DNA of 64,000 nucleotides from Occultella gossypii (lineage in GTDB: Bacteria > Actinomycetota > Actinomycetes > Actinomycetales > Beutenbergiaceae), in contig NZ_JAGSHT010000007.1 of assembly GCF_019947135.1 (NCBI RefSeq), forward strand, positions 231,052 through 295,051, read 5' to 3'. The position numbers and the translations under genes are program-made. Shown piece after piece: positions 8,494 to 16,996 of this stretch (position 1 is its first letter; the number at the start of each line of letters is the position of its first letter). Under the pieces are notes generated by a model that made no database searches, had not been told where the DNA came from, and saw only the letters and a list, made by a program, of their open reading frames with translations.

Positions 8494-9633
8494 GTGCCAC
8501 GCATGCGCGAACTGCCGCCCCTGCCCTTGACGCATTCCGGCGAGTGGCCCGACCGCCGCGCGGAGCTCGTCGACGCGTTCGCGCGGCACGTGTACGGGCG
8601 GACACCCACCGGCGGGACCACCGCAGGAGTCGAGGATCGCGGCTCCGTGGCGGTGCGGGGCGGGCGCCGGTCGGACCTGGACGTCACCGTCACCGGCCCG
8701 CTCGGGGAACGCGTCGTGCCGGTCCTCGTGCACGTGCCCGAGGGGGCAACGGGCCCAGTCCCCGTGGTCATCGGCCTGAACTTCGCCGGCAACCACACCA
8801 CGACACCGGCACCGGGCGTGCGGATCCACCGCAACGCCGGGACCGAGCGGGGCGCGCGGGCGTCCCGGTGGCCGTACGAGGAGATCCTGCGTCGGGGCTA
8901 CGCGGTCGCCACCGCGCACTGCGACGACCTCGAGGTCGATGCTCCCGGTCACGCGGACGACGGCGTGCGGGGCCTGTTCCCCGGCGACCCGGCCGACCCC
9001 GCGGGCTGGGGCACGATCGGTGCGTGGGCGTGGGGGCTCAGCCGGATCCTCGACGCCGTCGCCGAGGTCCCCGGGATCGACCCGGCCGCGGCCGTGGCGA
9101 TCGGGCACTCCCGGCTCGGCAAGGCGGCCCTCTGGGCGGGCGCGCAGGACGAGCGGTTCGCCGTCGTGGTGTCCAACGACTCCGGCTGCGGCGGAGCGGC
9201 CCTGCACCGGCACCGCGGGCCAGGCAAGGAGACCATCGCCGCCATCACCACGAGCTTCCCGCACTGGTTCGCGCCCGGCTTCGCCCGCTACGCCGACCGT
9301 GAGGACGACCTGCCGGTGGATGCCCACCAGCTGCTCGCGCTCATCGCACCCCGCGCCCTGCATGTGGCGAGCGCGGTCGAGGACGCGTGGGCGGACCCGC
9401 TCGGCGAGTACCTGGCCACCGTGGCCGCCTCGCCGGCCTACGAATCGTTCGATCTCACGGGCACCCGGGTCGATGGCGAGGAGCCCGTGTCACTACCGGC
9501 CCTGGGTGAGCGGGTCGAGGGCCGCCTCTCCTATCACGTGCGATCCGGCGGCCACGACCTCACCGCCGAGGACTGGGGCCACGCGCTGGACGCGGCCGAC
9601 GGCGTGCTCAAGGTCGCAGGGCCGCACCGGTGA
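8494..9633 (+). CDS. Glucuronoyl esterase-like (CE15) alpha/beta hydrolase
   Basis: About 379 residues, similar to bacterial CE15 4-O-methylglucuronoyl methylesterases and related acetylxylan esterases. The nucleophile elbow is GHSRLGKAALWAGA near residue 205, where CE15 has GCSRxGK. An SNDSGCGGAAL loop, a PHWF motif and a late HDLT histidine region follow. No signal peptide or lipobox is visible, so it should act inside the cell on imported sugar esters. The GTG at 8494 lies six bases after GAGGAG; the ATG at 8488 sits directly on that site and is less likely. The 3' end overlaps the convergent FAD gene by 26 bases. It belongs to the neighbouring carbohydrate locus by context. Confidence 0.82.
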   Translation: MPRMRELPPLPLTHSGEWPDRRAELVDAFARHVYGRTPTGGTTAGVEDRGSVAVRGGRRSDLDVTVTGPLGERVVPVLVHVPEGATGPVPVVIGLNFAGNHTTTPAPGVRIHRNAGTERGARASRWPYEEILRRGYAVATAHCDDLEVDAPGHADDGVRGLFPGDPADPAGWGTIGAWAWGLSRILDAVAEVPGIDPAAAVAIGHSRLGKAALWAGAQDERFAVVVSNDSGCGGAALHRHRGPGKETIAAITTSFPHWFAPGFARYADREDDLPVDAHQLLALIAPRALHVASAVEDAWADPLGEYLATVAASPAYESFDLTGTRVDGEEPVSLPALGERVEGRLSYHVRSGGHDLTAEDWGHALDAADGVLKVAGPHR

Positions 9634-10951
9634 CGGCCGGCCCGGACGCCTGCGGGGCATGCGGCGTCCCGGGGTCACCTGGCACGATCGCACCCTGCGC
9701 GCGGATGGCGTTCCGGACCTCCGCCACGCCCACCCGGGTGGCTCCCCCGGCCGGCCCGGCAAGGGCCGCGAGCGCACCCACGGCCTGTCCCATCGCCATG
9801 CAGGAAGCCTGCACCCGGGCCGCGGAGTTCGCGACCCGGTCCGCGCTGAGCGAGCGGCCGGCCACGACGATCCGCTCGCTGCCCGCGGGGATCAGCGCCC
9901 GCAGCGGGATGGTCGGGAACGTGCCGACCTCGAGCATCCGGAAGTCCACCCCGGCGCCGTCCGCGCGGTGGATGTCGATCGGGAAGTAGCTGTAGCTCAC
10001 GGCGTCCTCCCACAGCCGGCCGGACGCGTAGTCCTCGCCGGTGACGGTGACCAGACCCTCGATCATCGAGGTCTCGCGGATACCGGTCTCGAGGGCAGCC
10101 CAGTCGACCGTGGTGGCGCCGAGACGCGGCTGGCCCTTGAGGAACGTGAGGATCCGCAGGAGCGCGGCCCGGCCGGCCATCTCCGCGTCCGTTCGTTCGG
10201 CGCTGGTGGCGCCCTTGATGCCGGTCACGTGGATCGCGTTGAGGCCCCTGTTGCGCAGCAGCGTCCGCAGCGGCGCATCGGCGCTGCTGAAGTCCTGCGC
10301 CCGCAGTCGCCCGTCGGCGACGGCCCGGGTGTACTCCACGTCCAGGGCGTCCAGGTCGAGGGCCTCGAAGTCATACCCACCGAGGCGGACCATCAGCGTG
10401 CCCGGCTGCAGCTCCTCGTGCTGGCGGCGGGGCAGACCGGCCTGACCCACCACATTCGCGTCGCCGGTGGCGTCGACGACCATCGCGGCGCGCACCCGGA
10501 CCAGCCCCTCCTTGGTGCACAGGGTCAGGTCGCAGCCGTCCGGATCCTGCGCTATGTCCCCGAGCATCGTGTGCATGAGGACGTCCACCCCGGCGTCTGT
10601 CACCAGCTCGTCGAGGACCGCGGAGTAGATCACCGGCGTCACCCGCACGGACAGCTTCCAGTGCGGACGATCCCAGTCGGTGAAGTCCGGCAGCGCGTCT
10701 CCCGCGAGCGACACCGCTCGTGTCACGGCGTCCCAGCCGATGCCTGCGATGACCTGCCGGCCCCACGCGTGGAAGAGCGACGTCGTGAACACGCCGGCCA
10801 CGGTGGTGGTGCCGCCGAGGGCGCCGTTCTTCTCCACCAGGAGCGTGCGCGCCCCCATCCGGGCCGCCTGGACCGCAGCCGGGTATCCGGCCGGGCCTCC
10901 TCCGATGACCACCACGTCGTACGGCTCGGCCAGGTCAGGTGCGGTACCCAC
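9608..10951 (-). CDS. FAD-dependent oxidoreductase (FAD_oxidored family)
   Basis: 447 residues. The N-terminal Rossmann dinucleotide motif VVVIGGGPAGYPAAVQAARMG is followed by LVEKNGALGGTTT, typical of the FAD-binding oxidoreductases found in polysaccharide-degradation loci. VVDATGDANVV and a C-terminal second FAD contact (IVVAGRSLSADRVANSAARVQ) are also present. Soluble, no signal peptide. The GTG at 10951 has GAGGGAG seven bases upstream. It lies 47 bases after iclR on the same strand, so it is probably in one operon with it. The substrate is unknown; oxidation of a sugar or uronate derivative is a contextual guess. Confidence 0.83.
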   Translation of the reverse strand: MGTAPDLAEPYDVVVIGGGPAGYPAAVQAARMGARTLLVEKNGALGGTTTVAGVFTTSLFHAWGRQVIAGIGWDAVTRAVSLAGDALPDFTDWDRPHWKLSVRVTPVIYSAVLDELVTDAGVDVLMHTMLGDIAQDPDGCDLTLCTKEGLVRVRAAMVVDATGDANVVGQAGLPRRQHEELQPGTLMVRLGGYDFEALDLDALDVEYTRAVADGRLRAQDFSSADAPLRTLLRNRGLNAIHVTGIKGATSAERTDAEMAGRAALLRILTFLKGQPRLGATTVDWAALETGIRETSMIEGLVTVTGEDYASGRLWEDAVSYSYFPIDIHRADGAGVDFRMLEVGTFPTIPLRALIPAGSERIVVAGRSLSADRVANSAARVQASCMAMGQAVGALAALAGPAGGATRVGVAEVRNAIRAQGAIVPGDPGTPHAPQASGPAVTGAALRP

Positions 10952-10998
10952 TCATCGTCTCCCTCGACGTCGATGTCTCGTTGGTGAACACGCTCGTC

Positions 10999-11778
10999 CT
11001 ACGCAGGTAGCGTGTGCTCGCCGAGACGCTGTGCGAGCTCCCCGGCCGCCTGCTGCAGCTCGTGACGACACCGGTCCGCCTGCTCCGCGGAGAACCGCGC
11101 GGTGGTGCCGCTCACGGAGAGCGCCGCGACCACCTCGCCGTCGCGGTCGAACACCGGCACGGCGACGCAGCGGACGCCGAGGATGTACTCGCCGTCGTCC
11201 TCGGCCCAGCCCCGCTCCCGGGCCGCCGCGACGTCCGCCCGCAACGACGCGACGTCGGGCCGGGTGTGCTCGGTGAAGACCTCGAGCCCGCCGTTCCCGT
11301 AGAGCTCGGTCAGGCCGGCATCGTCCAGGGCCGTGAGCAGCGCCTTGCCGAGGCCGGTGGCGTGGCAGGGCAGGCGCGCTCCGATGCGCTGGTCGAACAC
11401 GAGTTTGTGGGTGCCGTGACTCTTGGCGAGGCAGACCTGGTCCGCGCCGGACCGGATCGCGAGCCGGACCGTCTCGCCCGTCGAGTCCCGCACGGCGTCC
11501 ATGAACGGGCGCGCCCGTTGGCTCAGGCTCTGTGCGCCGTCGTAGGCCTGGCCGACCTCCCAGGCGCGCAGGCCAAGGGTCACCCGCATGGTGACGGGAT
11601 CGCGCTCGGCCCAGCCGGCTTCGACCAGTGCGCCGATCAGGTGATGCGCGCTCGACTTCGGCAGATCGAGCGCCACCGCCACCTCGGTGAGACTCAGGCT
11701 CTCGGAGTCGGCAAGCAGCTCCAGCACCCGCAGGCCGCGGGCGAGCGCAGGTGCGCCGGTGCGTCGTTCGGTGTCCAC
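10999..11778 (-). CDS. IclR-family transcriptional regulator
   Basis: About 259 residues: an N-terminal winged helix (SLTEVAVALDLPKSSAHHLIGALVEAG) and a C-terminal IclR effector domain with GLGKALL and VRCVAVPVFDRDG. IclR proteins respond to small organic or sugar acids. The GTG at 11778 is chosen because AGGGG lies about seven bases upstream; the GTG at 11799 has no ribosome binding site and falls inside the palindrome described next. It probably regulates itself, the FAD enzyme downstream, the ABC transporter and the alcohol dehydrogenase, which share a GTTC-N8-GAAC site. Confidence 0.9.
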   Translation of the reverse strand: MDTERRTGAPALARGLRVLELLADSESLSLTEVAVALDLPKSSAHHLIGALVEAGWAERDPVTMRVTLGLRAWEVGQAYDGAQSLSQRARPFMDAVRDSTGETVRLAIRSGADQVCLAKSHGTHKLVFDQRIGARLPCHATGLGKALLTALDDAGLTELYGNGGLEVFTEHTRPDVASLRADVAAARERGWAEDDGEYILGVRCVAVPVFDRDGEVVAALSVSGTTARFSAEQADRCRHELQQAAGELAQRLGEHTLPA

Positions 11779-11793
11779 TACTGATCCCCTGTC

Positions 11794-11809
11794 GTTCACT
11801 CTGTCGAAC
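11794..11809. promoter_or_regulatory. Candidate IclR operator, GTTC-N8-GAAC
   Basis: GTTC ACTCTGTC GAAC, extended by flanking C and G. It lies 16-31 bases upstream of the iclR start and about 115 bases upstream of the divergent amidohydrolase. The same half-sites and spacing recur at 16859-16874 and 18050-18065. Confidence 0.55.
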
Positions 11810-11923
11810 GATACTTCACCATGGACAACCTGGCCGCCCCGTCGCCACGCAGCCCCGTGGTATCGCGAAGGGCCGGCTCGCTAGGCTTTCCGCGCACGCC
11901 CCGCCGGCCCGAGGAGTCGTCCC

Positions 11924-12781
11924 GTGATCATCGACGCGCACGCCCACGCTTGGGCGCGCTGGCCCTATCCGGCCGCCGTGCCGGACCCGCTCACCCGCGG
12001 CAGCGTCGGCTCGCTGCTGTACGAGATGGACGCGGCCGGCGTGGACCGGGCGCTGGTGGTCTGCGCCGGGATCGGCGGCGGTGAGGACCGCACTGACAAC
12101 ACCCGCAACAACGACTACGTCCTGACCGCCGCGGCCGAGCACCCGGATCGCCTGAGTGTCGCCCTCGACGTGGACTCGCGATGGACACCCGAGTACCACC
12201 TTCCCGGCGCGCCCCAGCGGCTGGCGAGGGCGCTCGCGGAGGCGGGCGACGCCGTCGGGCAGGTGGTCGGGGTGACCCACTACCTCACGGACGAGACCGA
12301 CGACTGGTTCGGAAGCGACGACGCTGACGGCTTCCTCTCCACGCTCGCCGCACATGGTCTGCTCCTCTCGCTGCACGCGCGGCCGGCGTGGTTCGGGGCC
12401 GTCGCCGCGGCGGCGCGAGCGCACCCGGACGTGGCGGTGCTGATCCACCATCAGGGCCACGTCGATGCCGATGCACCGGGCGAGGTCGCGGCCCTGCGTG
12501 ACCTCGCAACGGTGGCGAACGTGTACGTGAAGGTCAGCGGGTTCCACTACCTCACCGAGCGCACGTGGGACTTCCCCTACCCCGACCGGCGCGTGCTGGC
12601 GGATCTGCTGGAGCACTTCGGGCCGCAGCGGCTGGCGTGGGGATCGGACTTCCCGGTCTCCCGTCCGCACCTGACCTATCGGCAGACCCTGGAGGCAGTC
12701 CGGGCGCATTCAGGGCTCGACGGCGGATCCTCGGCCGCCGTACTCGGCGGCACCATGGCGGGGCTGCTCGGGCTCGGCTGA
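11924..12781 (+). CDS. Amidohydrolase-2 family metal-dependent hydrolase
   Basis: 285-residue TIM-barrel hydrolase (PF04909 type). The first metal motif is DAHAHAW at residues 4-10; a central LLSLHARP histidine, IHHQGH and the late aspartate in WGSDFPVSRP follow. This family includes lactonases and decarboxylases acting on sugar lactones and aromatic acids. GTG start with GAGGAG eight bases ahead; a -10-like TAGGCT sits at 11882-11887. It is divergent from iclR, across the candidate operator, so it probably belongs to the same catabolic regulon. Substrate not determinable. Confidence 0.85.
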   Translation: MIIDAHAHAWARWPYPAAVPDPLTRGSVGSLLYEMDAAGVDRALVVCAGIGGGEDRTDNTRNNDYVLTAAAEHPDRLSVALDVDSRWTPEYHLPGAPQRLARALAEAGDAVGQVVGVTHYLTDETDDWFGSDDADGFLSTLAAHGLLLSLHARPAWFGAVAAAARAHPDVAVLIHHQGHVDADAPGEVAALRDLATVANVYVKVSGFHYLTERTWDFPYPDRRVLADLLEHFGPQRLAWGSDFPVSRPHLTYRQTLEAVRAHSGLDGGSSAAVLGGTMAGLLGLG

Positions 12782-12783
12782 GG

Positions 12784-13665
12784 TCAGCTTGAGAAGGGCT
12801 CCAGCGCGCCGCTGAAGTCCAGTTCGTCCGGCTCGAGCCACTGGGCCACGACCTCGGTCACGGCCTCGACATGCGTTGAGTCGGCGACCACGAGCTGCAC
12901 CTCGAGCAGTCCGCTGACGCCGCTGCCGGTCGACAGCAGGTCCAACTCCTCCCAGACGGCGTTGAGAGCGTCCTGCGCCGCGCGGATCTCGGACTGCAGC
13001 GGCAGGTCGCTGGTCTGCACGCACAGCGGCCCGGCGTAGACCTCGCGGAAATCCTCCCGGGCCTCGGTCGCGTCGCCGGAGACGAGCACGTTCATCACGT
13101 CGCCACCGCCGGAGACGTAACTGAGCACGTACCCGTCGTAGGCCTCGAGGAGCATCATCAGGTCCGACTGCTGGGTGAGCAGGTCGGTGCCCTCGGGCCC
13201 ACCGCCGGCCTGGGTCTCGTCGTCACACAGCTCCGGGAACTCGAGGGGTTCGGGCGTCGGCGCCACCCACCCGGCCGGCGGCTCGGAGGTCGGCGGCTCG
13301 GTCAACGTGAAGGAGGTCCCGTCGTAGGTGCCGACTACCCAGGCGTCGCCCCAGGTCCGTCCAGAGGCCGATTCGTGGTCCAGCGTGTCCCAGCGCTCGA
13401 AGCCGATCAGTTCGGGTCCAGCGCACTGGGGCGGGTACGACGTCAGGATGCCGCCGAGACAGATCTCGGCCGGCTCACCATCGACCTGCATGATCGTGCC
13501 GACGCCGACCAGGACCTCGCCGGCCGGGTCGGAGTTGGTGCCACTGATCGTCGGACCACCGTCCGACGGGCCGCCGCTGCCCGGTGAACCGCCGAGCCCA
13601 CCGCACGCCGCAAGCACCAGCCCCGCGACCACGCCCAGTGCCGCTCCCACCCACCGTCGCCCCAT
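12784..13665 (-). CDS. Putative lipoprotein of unknown function
   Basis: 293 residues. It has a signal peptide with lipobox LAAC at about residues 18-21, followed by a Gly/Ser-rich linker, so it should be anchored outside the membrane. The mature part is acidic, with paired cysteines (EICLGG...PPQCAG; FPELCDD; GPLCVQ) and no domain I recognise. ATG preceded by GGGAGG at six bases. It ends three bases from the convergent amidohydrolase stop and has no visible functional link to the ABC genes upstream. Confidence 0.8.
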   Translation of the reverse strand: MGRRWVGAALGVVAGLVLAACGGLGGSPGSGGPSDGGPTISGTNSDPAGEVLVGVGTIMQVDGEPAEICLGGILTSYPPQCAGPELIGFERWDTLDHESASGRTWGDAWVVGTYDGTSFTLTEPPTSEPPAGWVAPTPEPLEFPELCDDETQAGGGPEGTDLLTQQSDLMMLLEAYDGYVLSYVSGGGDVMNVLVSGDATEAREDFREVYAGPLCVQTSDLPLQSEIRAAQDALNAVWEELDLLSTGSGVSGLLEVQLVVADSTHVEAVTEVVAQWLEPDELDFSGALEPFSS

Positions 13666-13734
13666 GCCGAGCCTCCCTCGTCCTACCGGGCTTATGTCGC
13701 GCGCGCCGCCTGGATTGCAGGAACGGGGTACCCG

Positions 13735-14565
13735 TCAGCCCTTCAAGCCGCTCGCGAAGCCCTTGATGATGTACTTCTGCAGCAGGAAGTAGACGATCAG
13801 CACCGGCAGGATCGCCATCACGATGCCCGCGAACGTCATGCCCCAGTTCGTCGCGTACTCACCGCGGAACGCGTAGATCGCCACGGTCAGGGTTCGCTTG
13901 TCCGAGCCGCCGAGGTAGAGCAGCGGGGTCAGGAAGTCGTTCCAGATATTGATGGCGTTGATGATGATCACCGTGCCGGTCACCGGCCGCAACAGCGGGA
14001 ACGCGATCCTCGAGTAAACCTGCCACTGCGAGGCGCCGTCCACCCGAGCCGCCTCCTCGTAGGTCGGTGACTGAGCGCGCAGGAAGCCGGTGTACAGGAA
14101 AATCGTGATCGGCAGCAGCGACCCGACGTGGAACACGATCAGCGAGGTGTAGGTCTGCAGCAGACCGAGGTCGCGCATCAACGTGTAGAGCGGCACCATG
14201 CCCAGTTGCAAGGGGATCATCATCCCGAGCAGGAACAGCATGAGCAGCACCCCATGGATGCGACGGCCTCCCCGGACGATGGTGAACGCGGCCGCCGAGC
14301 CGATGAGGACCAGCAGCACGATGCTGAGCGAGGTGACCACCACCGAGTTGGCCAGGGCGCGGCCCAACTCTCCCTCGGCCCAGGCGTTGGTGAAGTTCTC
14401 GAGGTTCAGCGACTGCGGCAGCGCGATCGCGGACTCAGCCACCTCCGCCGAGGACTTGAACGCCATCGTCACCATCACATAGACGGGGAAGATGAACGCG
14501 ACGACGGCCGCGATCATGACGATCTCGAGCCAGATGTTGCTCGCTCCGTACCGAATCCGGGACAT
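13735..14565 (-). CDS. Carbohydrate ABC transporter permease (MalG-like)
   Basis: 276 residues with about six membrane helices. The EAA cytoplasmic loop reads YEEAARVDGASQWQVYSRIAFPLLRP, the signature that docks to the ATPase. The C-terminal end IKGFASGLKG is typical for MalG-type sugar permeases. The ATG shares one base with the stop of the preceding permease (TGATG), so the two are translationally coupled. No ATPase gene lies in this cluster; such CUT1 systems commonly share an MsiK-like ATPase encoded elsewhere. Confidence 0.93.
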   Translation of the reverse strand: MSRIRYGASNIWLEIVMIAAVVAFIFPVYVMVTMAFKSSAEVAESAIALPQSLNLENFTNAWAEGELGRALANSVVVTSLSIVLLVLIGSAAAFTIVRGGRRIHGVLLMLFLLGMMIPLQLGMVPLYTLMRDLGLLQTYTSLIVFHVGSLLPITIFLYTGFLRAQSPTYEEAARVDGASQWQVYSRIAFPLLRPVTGTVIIINAINIWNDFLTPLLYLGGSDKRTLTVAIYAFRGEYATNWGMTFAGIVMAILPVLIVYFLLQKYIIKGFASGLKG

Positions 14566-15491
14566 CACGCCTCCACCTCGCCGCGTCGAGTCGCCGAGAT
14601 CTGCACGAAGGCGATCATCGCCACGATCATCGTCAGCACGAGTGCGATCGCGGTGCCGTAGCCGTAGTGGCCGAGCACGAACACCTCGCGGTACATCAGC
14701 AGGGAGAGGGTCTCGGTGGCGTATCCGGGCCCACCGCTGGTCATCACGAAGACCTGGTCGAAGAGCTTCAGTCCGCCGATCATGGTCAGCGCCAGCACGA
14801 TCGTGGTGGCCTGCCCGATCATCGGCCTGGTGATGCTCCAGAACCGGCGCCACCGGCCGGCCCCGTTGAGCGAGGCAGCCTCGTACAGTTCCTCCGGCAC
14901 CCCCTGCAGGCCGGCGAGGAAGATCACCATGGACAGCCCCACGTGCTGCCACACGACGGTCACGATGACCGACCACAGCGCGACCGACGAGTCCCCCAGC
15001 CAGTTCTGGACCAGGGCATCGAGCCCGATACCGGATAGCACCGTGTCGATCGGCCCGCCTCGCGAGTACATGAACTGCCAGAGCACGCCGATCGCGATCG
15101 GGGGCAACAGCATCGGGGCGAAGAACAGGGTGCGCAGCAGGTTCCGCGAGCGGATGGCGGTGTTCAGTGCCAGTGCCAGCACGAGCCCGAGCAGGCTCTG
15201 TCCGATCACCACCGCCACGGACAGTACGAGCGTGTTTCGCAGCGAGGCGAGTGCGCGCTCGTCCTGGACGAGCTCGGCGAAGTTCGCGCCGCCGATGAAC
15301 GAGGGGTAGGGCCCACCGTTCCAGTCGGTGAACGCGTAGTAAGCACCGGACAGGCTCGGGTAGACGACCACGACGCCGTAGGCGACCAGGGCGGGCACGA
15401 TGAACCACCACGAGACCCTGGTCCGTGGTCGGCGCCGCCGCTCCGGCTGACGTGCCAGGCCACCCAGCGGCGCAGTCTGGACTGACGTCAC
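14565..15491 (-). CDS. Carbohydrate ABC transporter permease (MalF-like)
   Basis: 308 residues, six predicted membrane helices after a basic N-terminus. EAA loop: LYEAASLNGAGRWRRFWSITRPM. The pair with the following MalG-like gene and the preceding lipoprotein defines a CUT1 sugar importer. The GTG start overlaps the binding-protein stop by four bases (GTGA). Confidence 0.93.
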   Translation of the reverse strand: MTSVQTAPLGGLARQPERRRRPRTRVSWWFIVPALVAYGVVVVYPSLSGAYYAFTDWNGGPYPSFIGGANFAELVQDERALASLRNTLVLSVAVVIGQSLLGLVLALALNTAIRSRNLLRTLFFAPMLLPPIAIGVLWQFMYSRGGPIDTVLSGIGLDALVQNWLGDSSVALWSVIVTVVWQHVGLSMVIFLAGLQGVPEELYEAASLNGAGRWRRFWSITRPMIGQATTIVLALTMIGGLKLFDQVFVMTSGGPGYATETLSLLMYREVFVLGHYGYGTAIALVLTMIVAMIAFVQISATRRGEVEA

Positions 15492-16789
15492 GCGCCGTCC
15501 CCGAAGGCCGCATCCATCTCGGCCAGCAGCTCATCGATGGTCTTGGTTCCCTCGACCACCTGTTGGCCGGTCGCCATCAGCACCTGTTGCACCTCACCGT
15601 TCGGCCAGAGGTGATTGGCGAACGGCGTGGTCCGGTCCTCGTCCCGGAACACCTGCAGCACGTCGTTCAGGTCGTTGTCGACCGGGTCCGCGTTCGCGAG
15701 CGCGGGCACCATCGCGGTCTCCTCCGCATACTGCGCCGCACGGGCCGGGTCGGAGAGGTACTCCAGGAAGGCCAGCGCAGTCGGGGCGTTCTCAGCATTG
15801 GCGTTCACCACGAGGTAGTCGGGCGAGAACGGGGTCCAGGTCTCGGCCGGGTCGTCGGTGGCCGGGAGGGCGAAGATGCCGATGTCGTCGAGCCCACCGG
15901 GCGCGTAGTCCGCGAGCACCGCAGCCGACCCGGAGGTGAGCGCGATCATCGCGGCATCCCCGGTTCCGACCTGCTGGATCGTTTGGTCGCTCGCGACGCC
16001 GAGCGGCTGGTCGGTGGTGTAGCCGAGCTCGATCAGGGAGAGGAACTTCTCCCAGGTCTCATGCCACCCCTCCGACTCCGCGAACGTCGTCTCGCCGGCC
16101 GCACGCTGCTCGATGAAGTCGGGGTCGAGGTTCGCCACGAGCGACGCCGAGAGCATGTACGGGATGAACTGGATGTACGCGGGTGTGCCCAGCCCGAGCG
16201 CGATCGGCGTCGTGCCCGCGGCCTTGATCTGTTCGCAGACGTCGAGGAACTCGGTCCACGTGGTCGGCACCTCGACGCCGACCTCCTCGAAGACGCTCCG
16301 GTTGTAGAACATCAGGAGCCCCTGGCCGCTCATCGGGTACGCGAACAGGCCGTCGTCGTTGCTCATCAGGGGCAGGAACGAGTCCGGCACCTGCTCGACC
16401 CACGGCTGGTCGGACAGGTCCATGACGTTGCCCTCGCCGGCCAGCGAGAGGACGGCCGACGGTACCGACGAACCCGGCGCCGAACGGAACATGTCCGGCG
16501 CGGTCCCGGACGTGATCTGGATCCGCAGCTGCTCGTTCAGGGAGTCGACCTGCTGGAACTCGGCGTCGATGGTCGCCCCGGTCTCCTCCTCGAACTGGTC
16601 GTAGAAGAGTTCCAGGCCGCGGTTCTGCTCGGGGCTCGTCGCGAGCGTGAGCTCACCACCGATCTCCCCGTCTCCCGATCCGTCGGGATCGGAGCCTGGT
16701 CCAGTGCTTGACCCGCACGCGACGAGCGTGCCGGCGAGCGCCAGCGCAACCACGGGAAAGAGTCCGCGCGAGCGGGACCGACGAGACAT
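15488..16789 (-). CDS. Extracellular sugar-binding lipoprotein of the ABC transporter
   Basis: 433 residues. The signal peptide ends in lipobox LVAC (about residues 20-23) followed by a Ser/Gly linker. The mature protein is a family 1 solute-binding protein (ELTLATSPEQNRGLELFYDQF; GLLMFYNRSVFEEVGVEVPTTW; late DPARAAQYAEETA). The ATG at 16789 lies behind GGAGGG; a longer start has no support. First gene of the ABC operon. The promoter region carries a GTTC-N8-GAAC site shared with iclR and the dehydrogenase. The ligand is probably an oligosaccharide or uronate-containing sugar, judged from neighbours only. Confidence 0.93.
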   Translation of the reverse strand: MSRRSRSRGLFPVVALALAGTLVACGSSTGPGSDPDGSGDGEIGGELTLATSPEQNRGLELFYDQFEEETGATIDAEFQQVDSLNEQLRIQITSGTAPDMFRSAPGSSVPSAVLSLAGEGNVMDLSDQPWVEQVPDSFLPLMSNDDGLFAYPMSGQGLLMFYNRSVFEEVGVEVPTTWTEFLDVCEQIKAAGTTPIALGLGTPAYIQFIPYMLSASLVANLDPDFIEQRAAGETTFAESEGWHETWEKFLSLIELGYTTDQPLGVASDQTIQQVGTGDAAMIALTSGSAAVLADYAPGGLDDIGIFALPATDDPAETWTPFSPDYLVVNANAENAPTALAFLEYLSDPARAAQYAEETAMVPALANADPVDNDLNDVLQVFRDEDRTTPFANHLWPNGEVQQVLMATGQQVVEGTKTIDELLAEMDAAFGDGA

Positions 16790-16858
16790 AACGCCCTCCA
16801 TTGATGCGAGATGTGGTTCCGGCTCGGATTCCGGGCCGAACGGAACACCATCGGTGGC

Positions 16859-16894
16859 GTTCCATATGTTGAACTGCAGTTTGTTCAGGTGAAC
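16859..16894. promoter_or_regulatory. Candidate IclR operator upstream of the sugar ABC operon
   Basis: GTTC CATATGTT GAAC (16859-16874), followed by a second, tighter palindrome GTTC AGGT GAAC (16883-16894). It lies 70-105 bases before the binding-protein ATG. The adjoining TGAACTGCAGTTT resembles TGAACTGCGTTT at the dehydrogenase promoter. Confidence 0.55.
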
Positions 16895-16996
16895 CCACGT
16901 TAGCACCGGCTCATGACGACAGCTCCGGTGACCCCGTTCAGGTGGATCGGCCCAGGCGTCGAACCGGTGCCCGTCGAAGGCCCGCCGCCGTGTCCC

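Noticed and set aside
16871..16887. Alternative inverted repeat TGAAC-N8-GTTCA in the ABC promoter
   Set aside because: It overlaps the GTTC-N8-GAAC site but the opposite orientation of half-sites does not recur at the other two promoters, so the shared motif was preferred.
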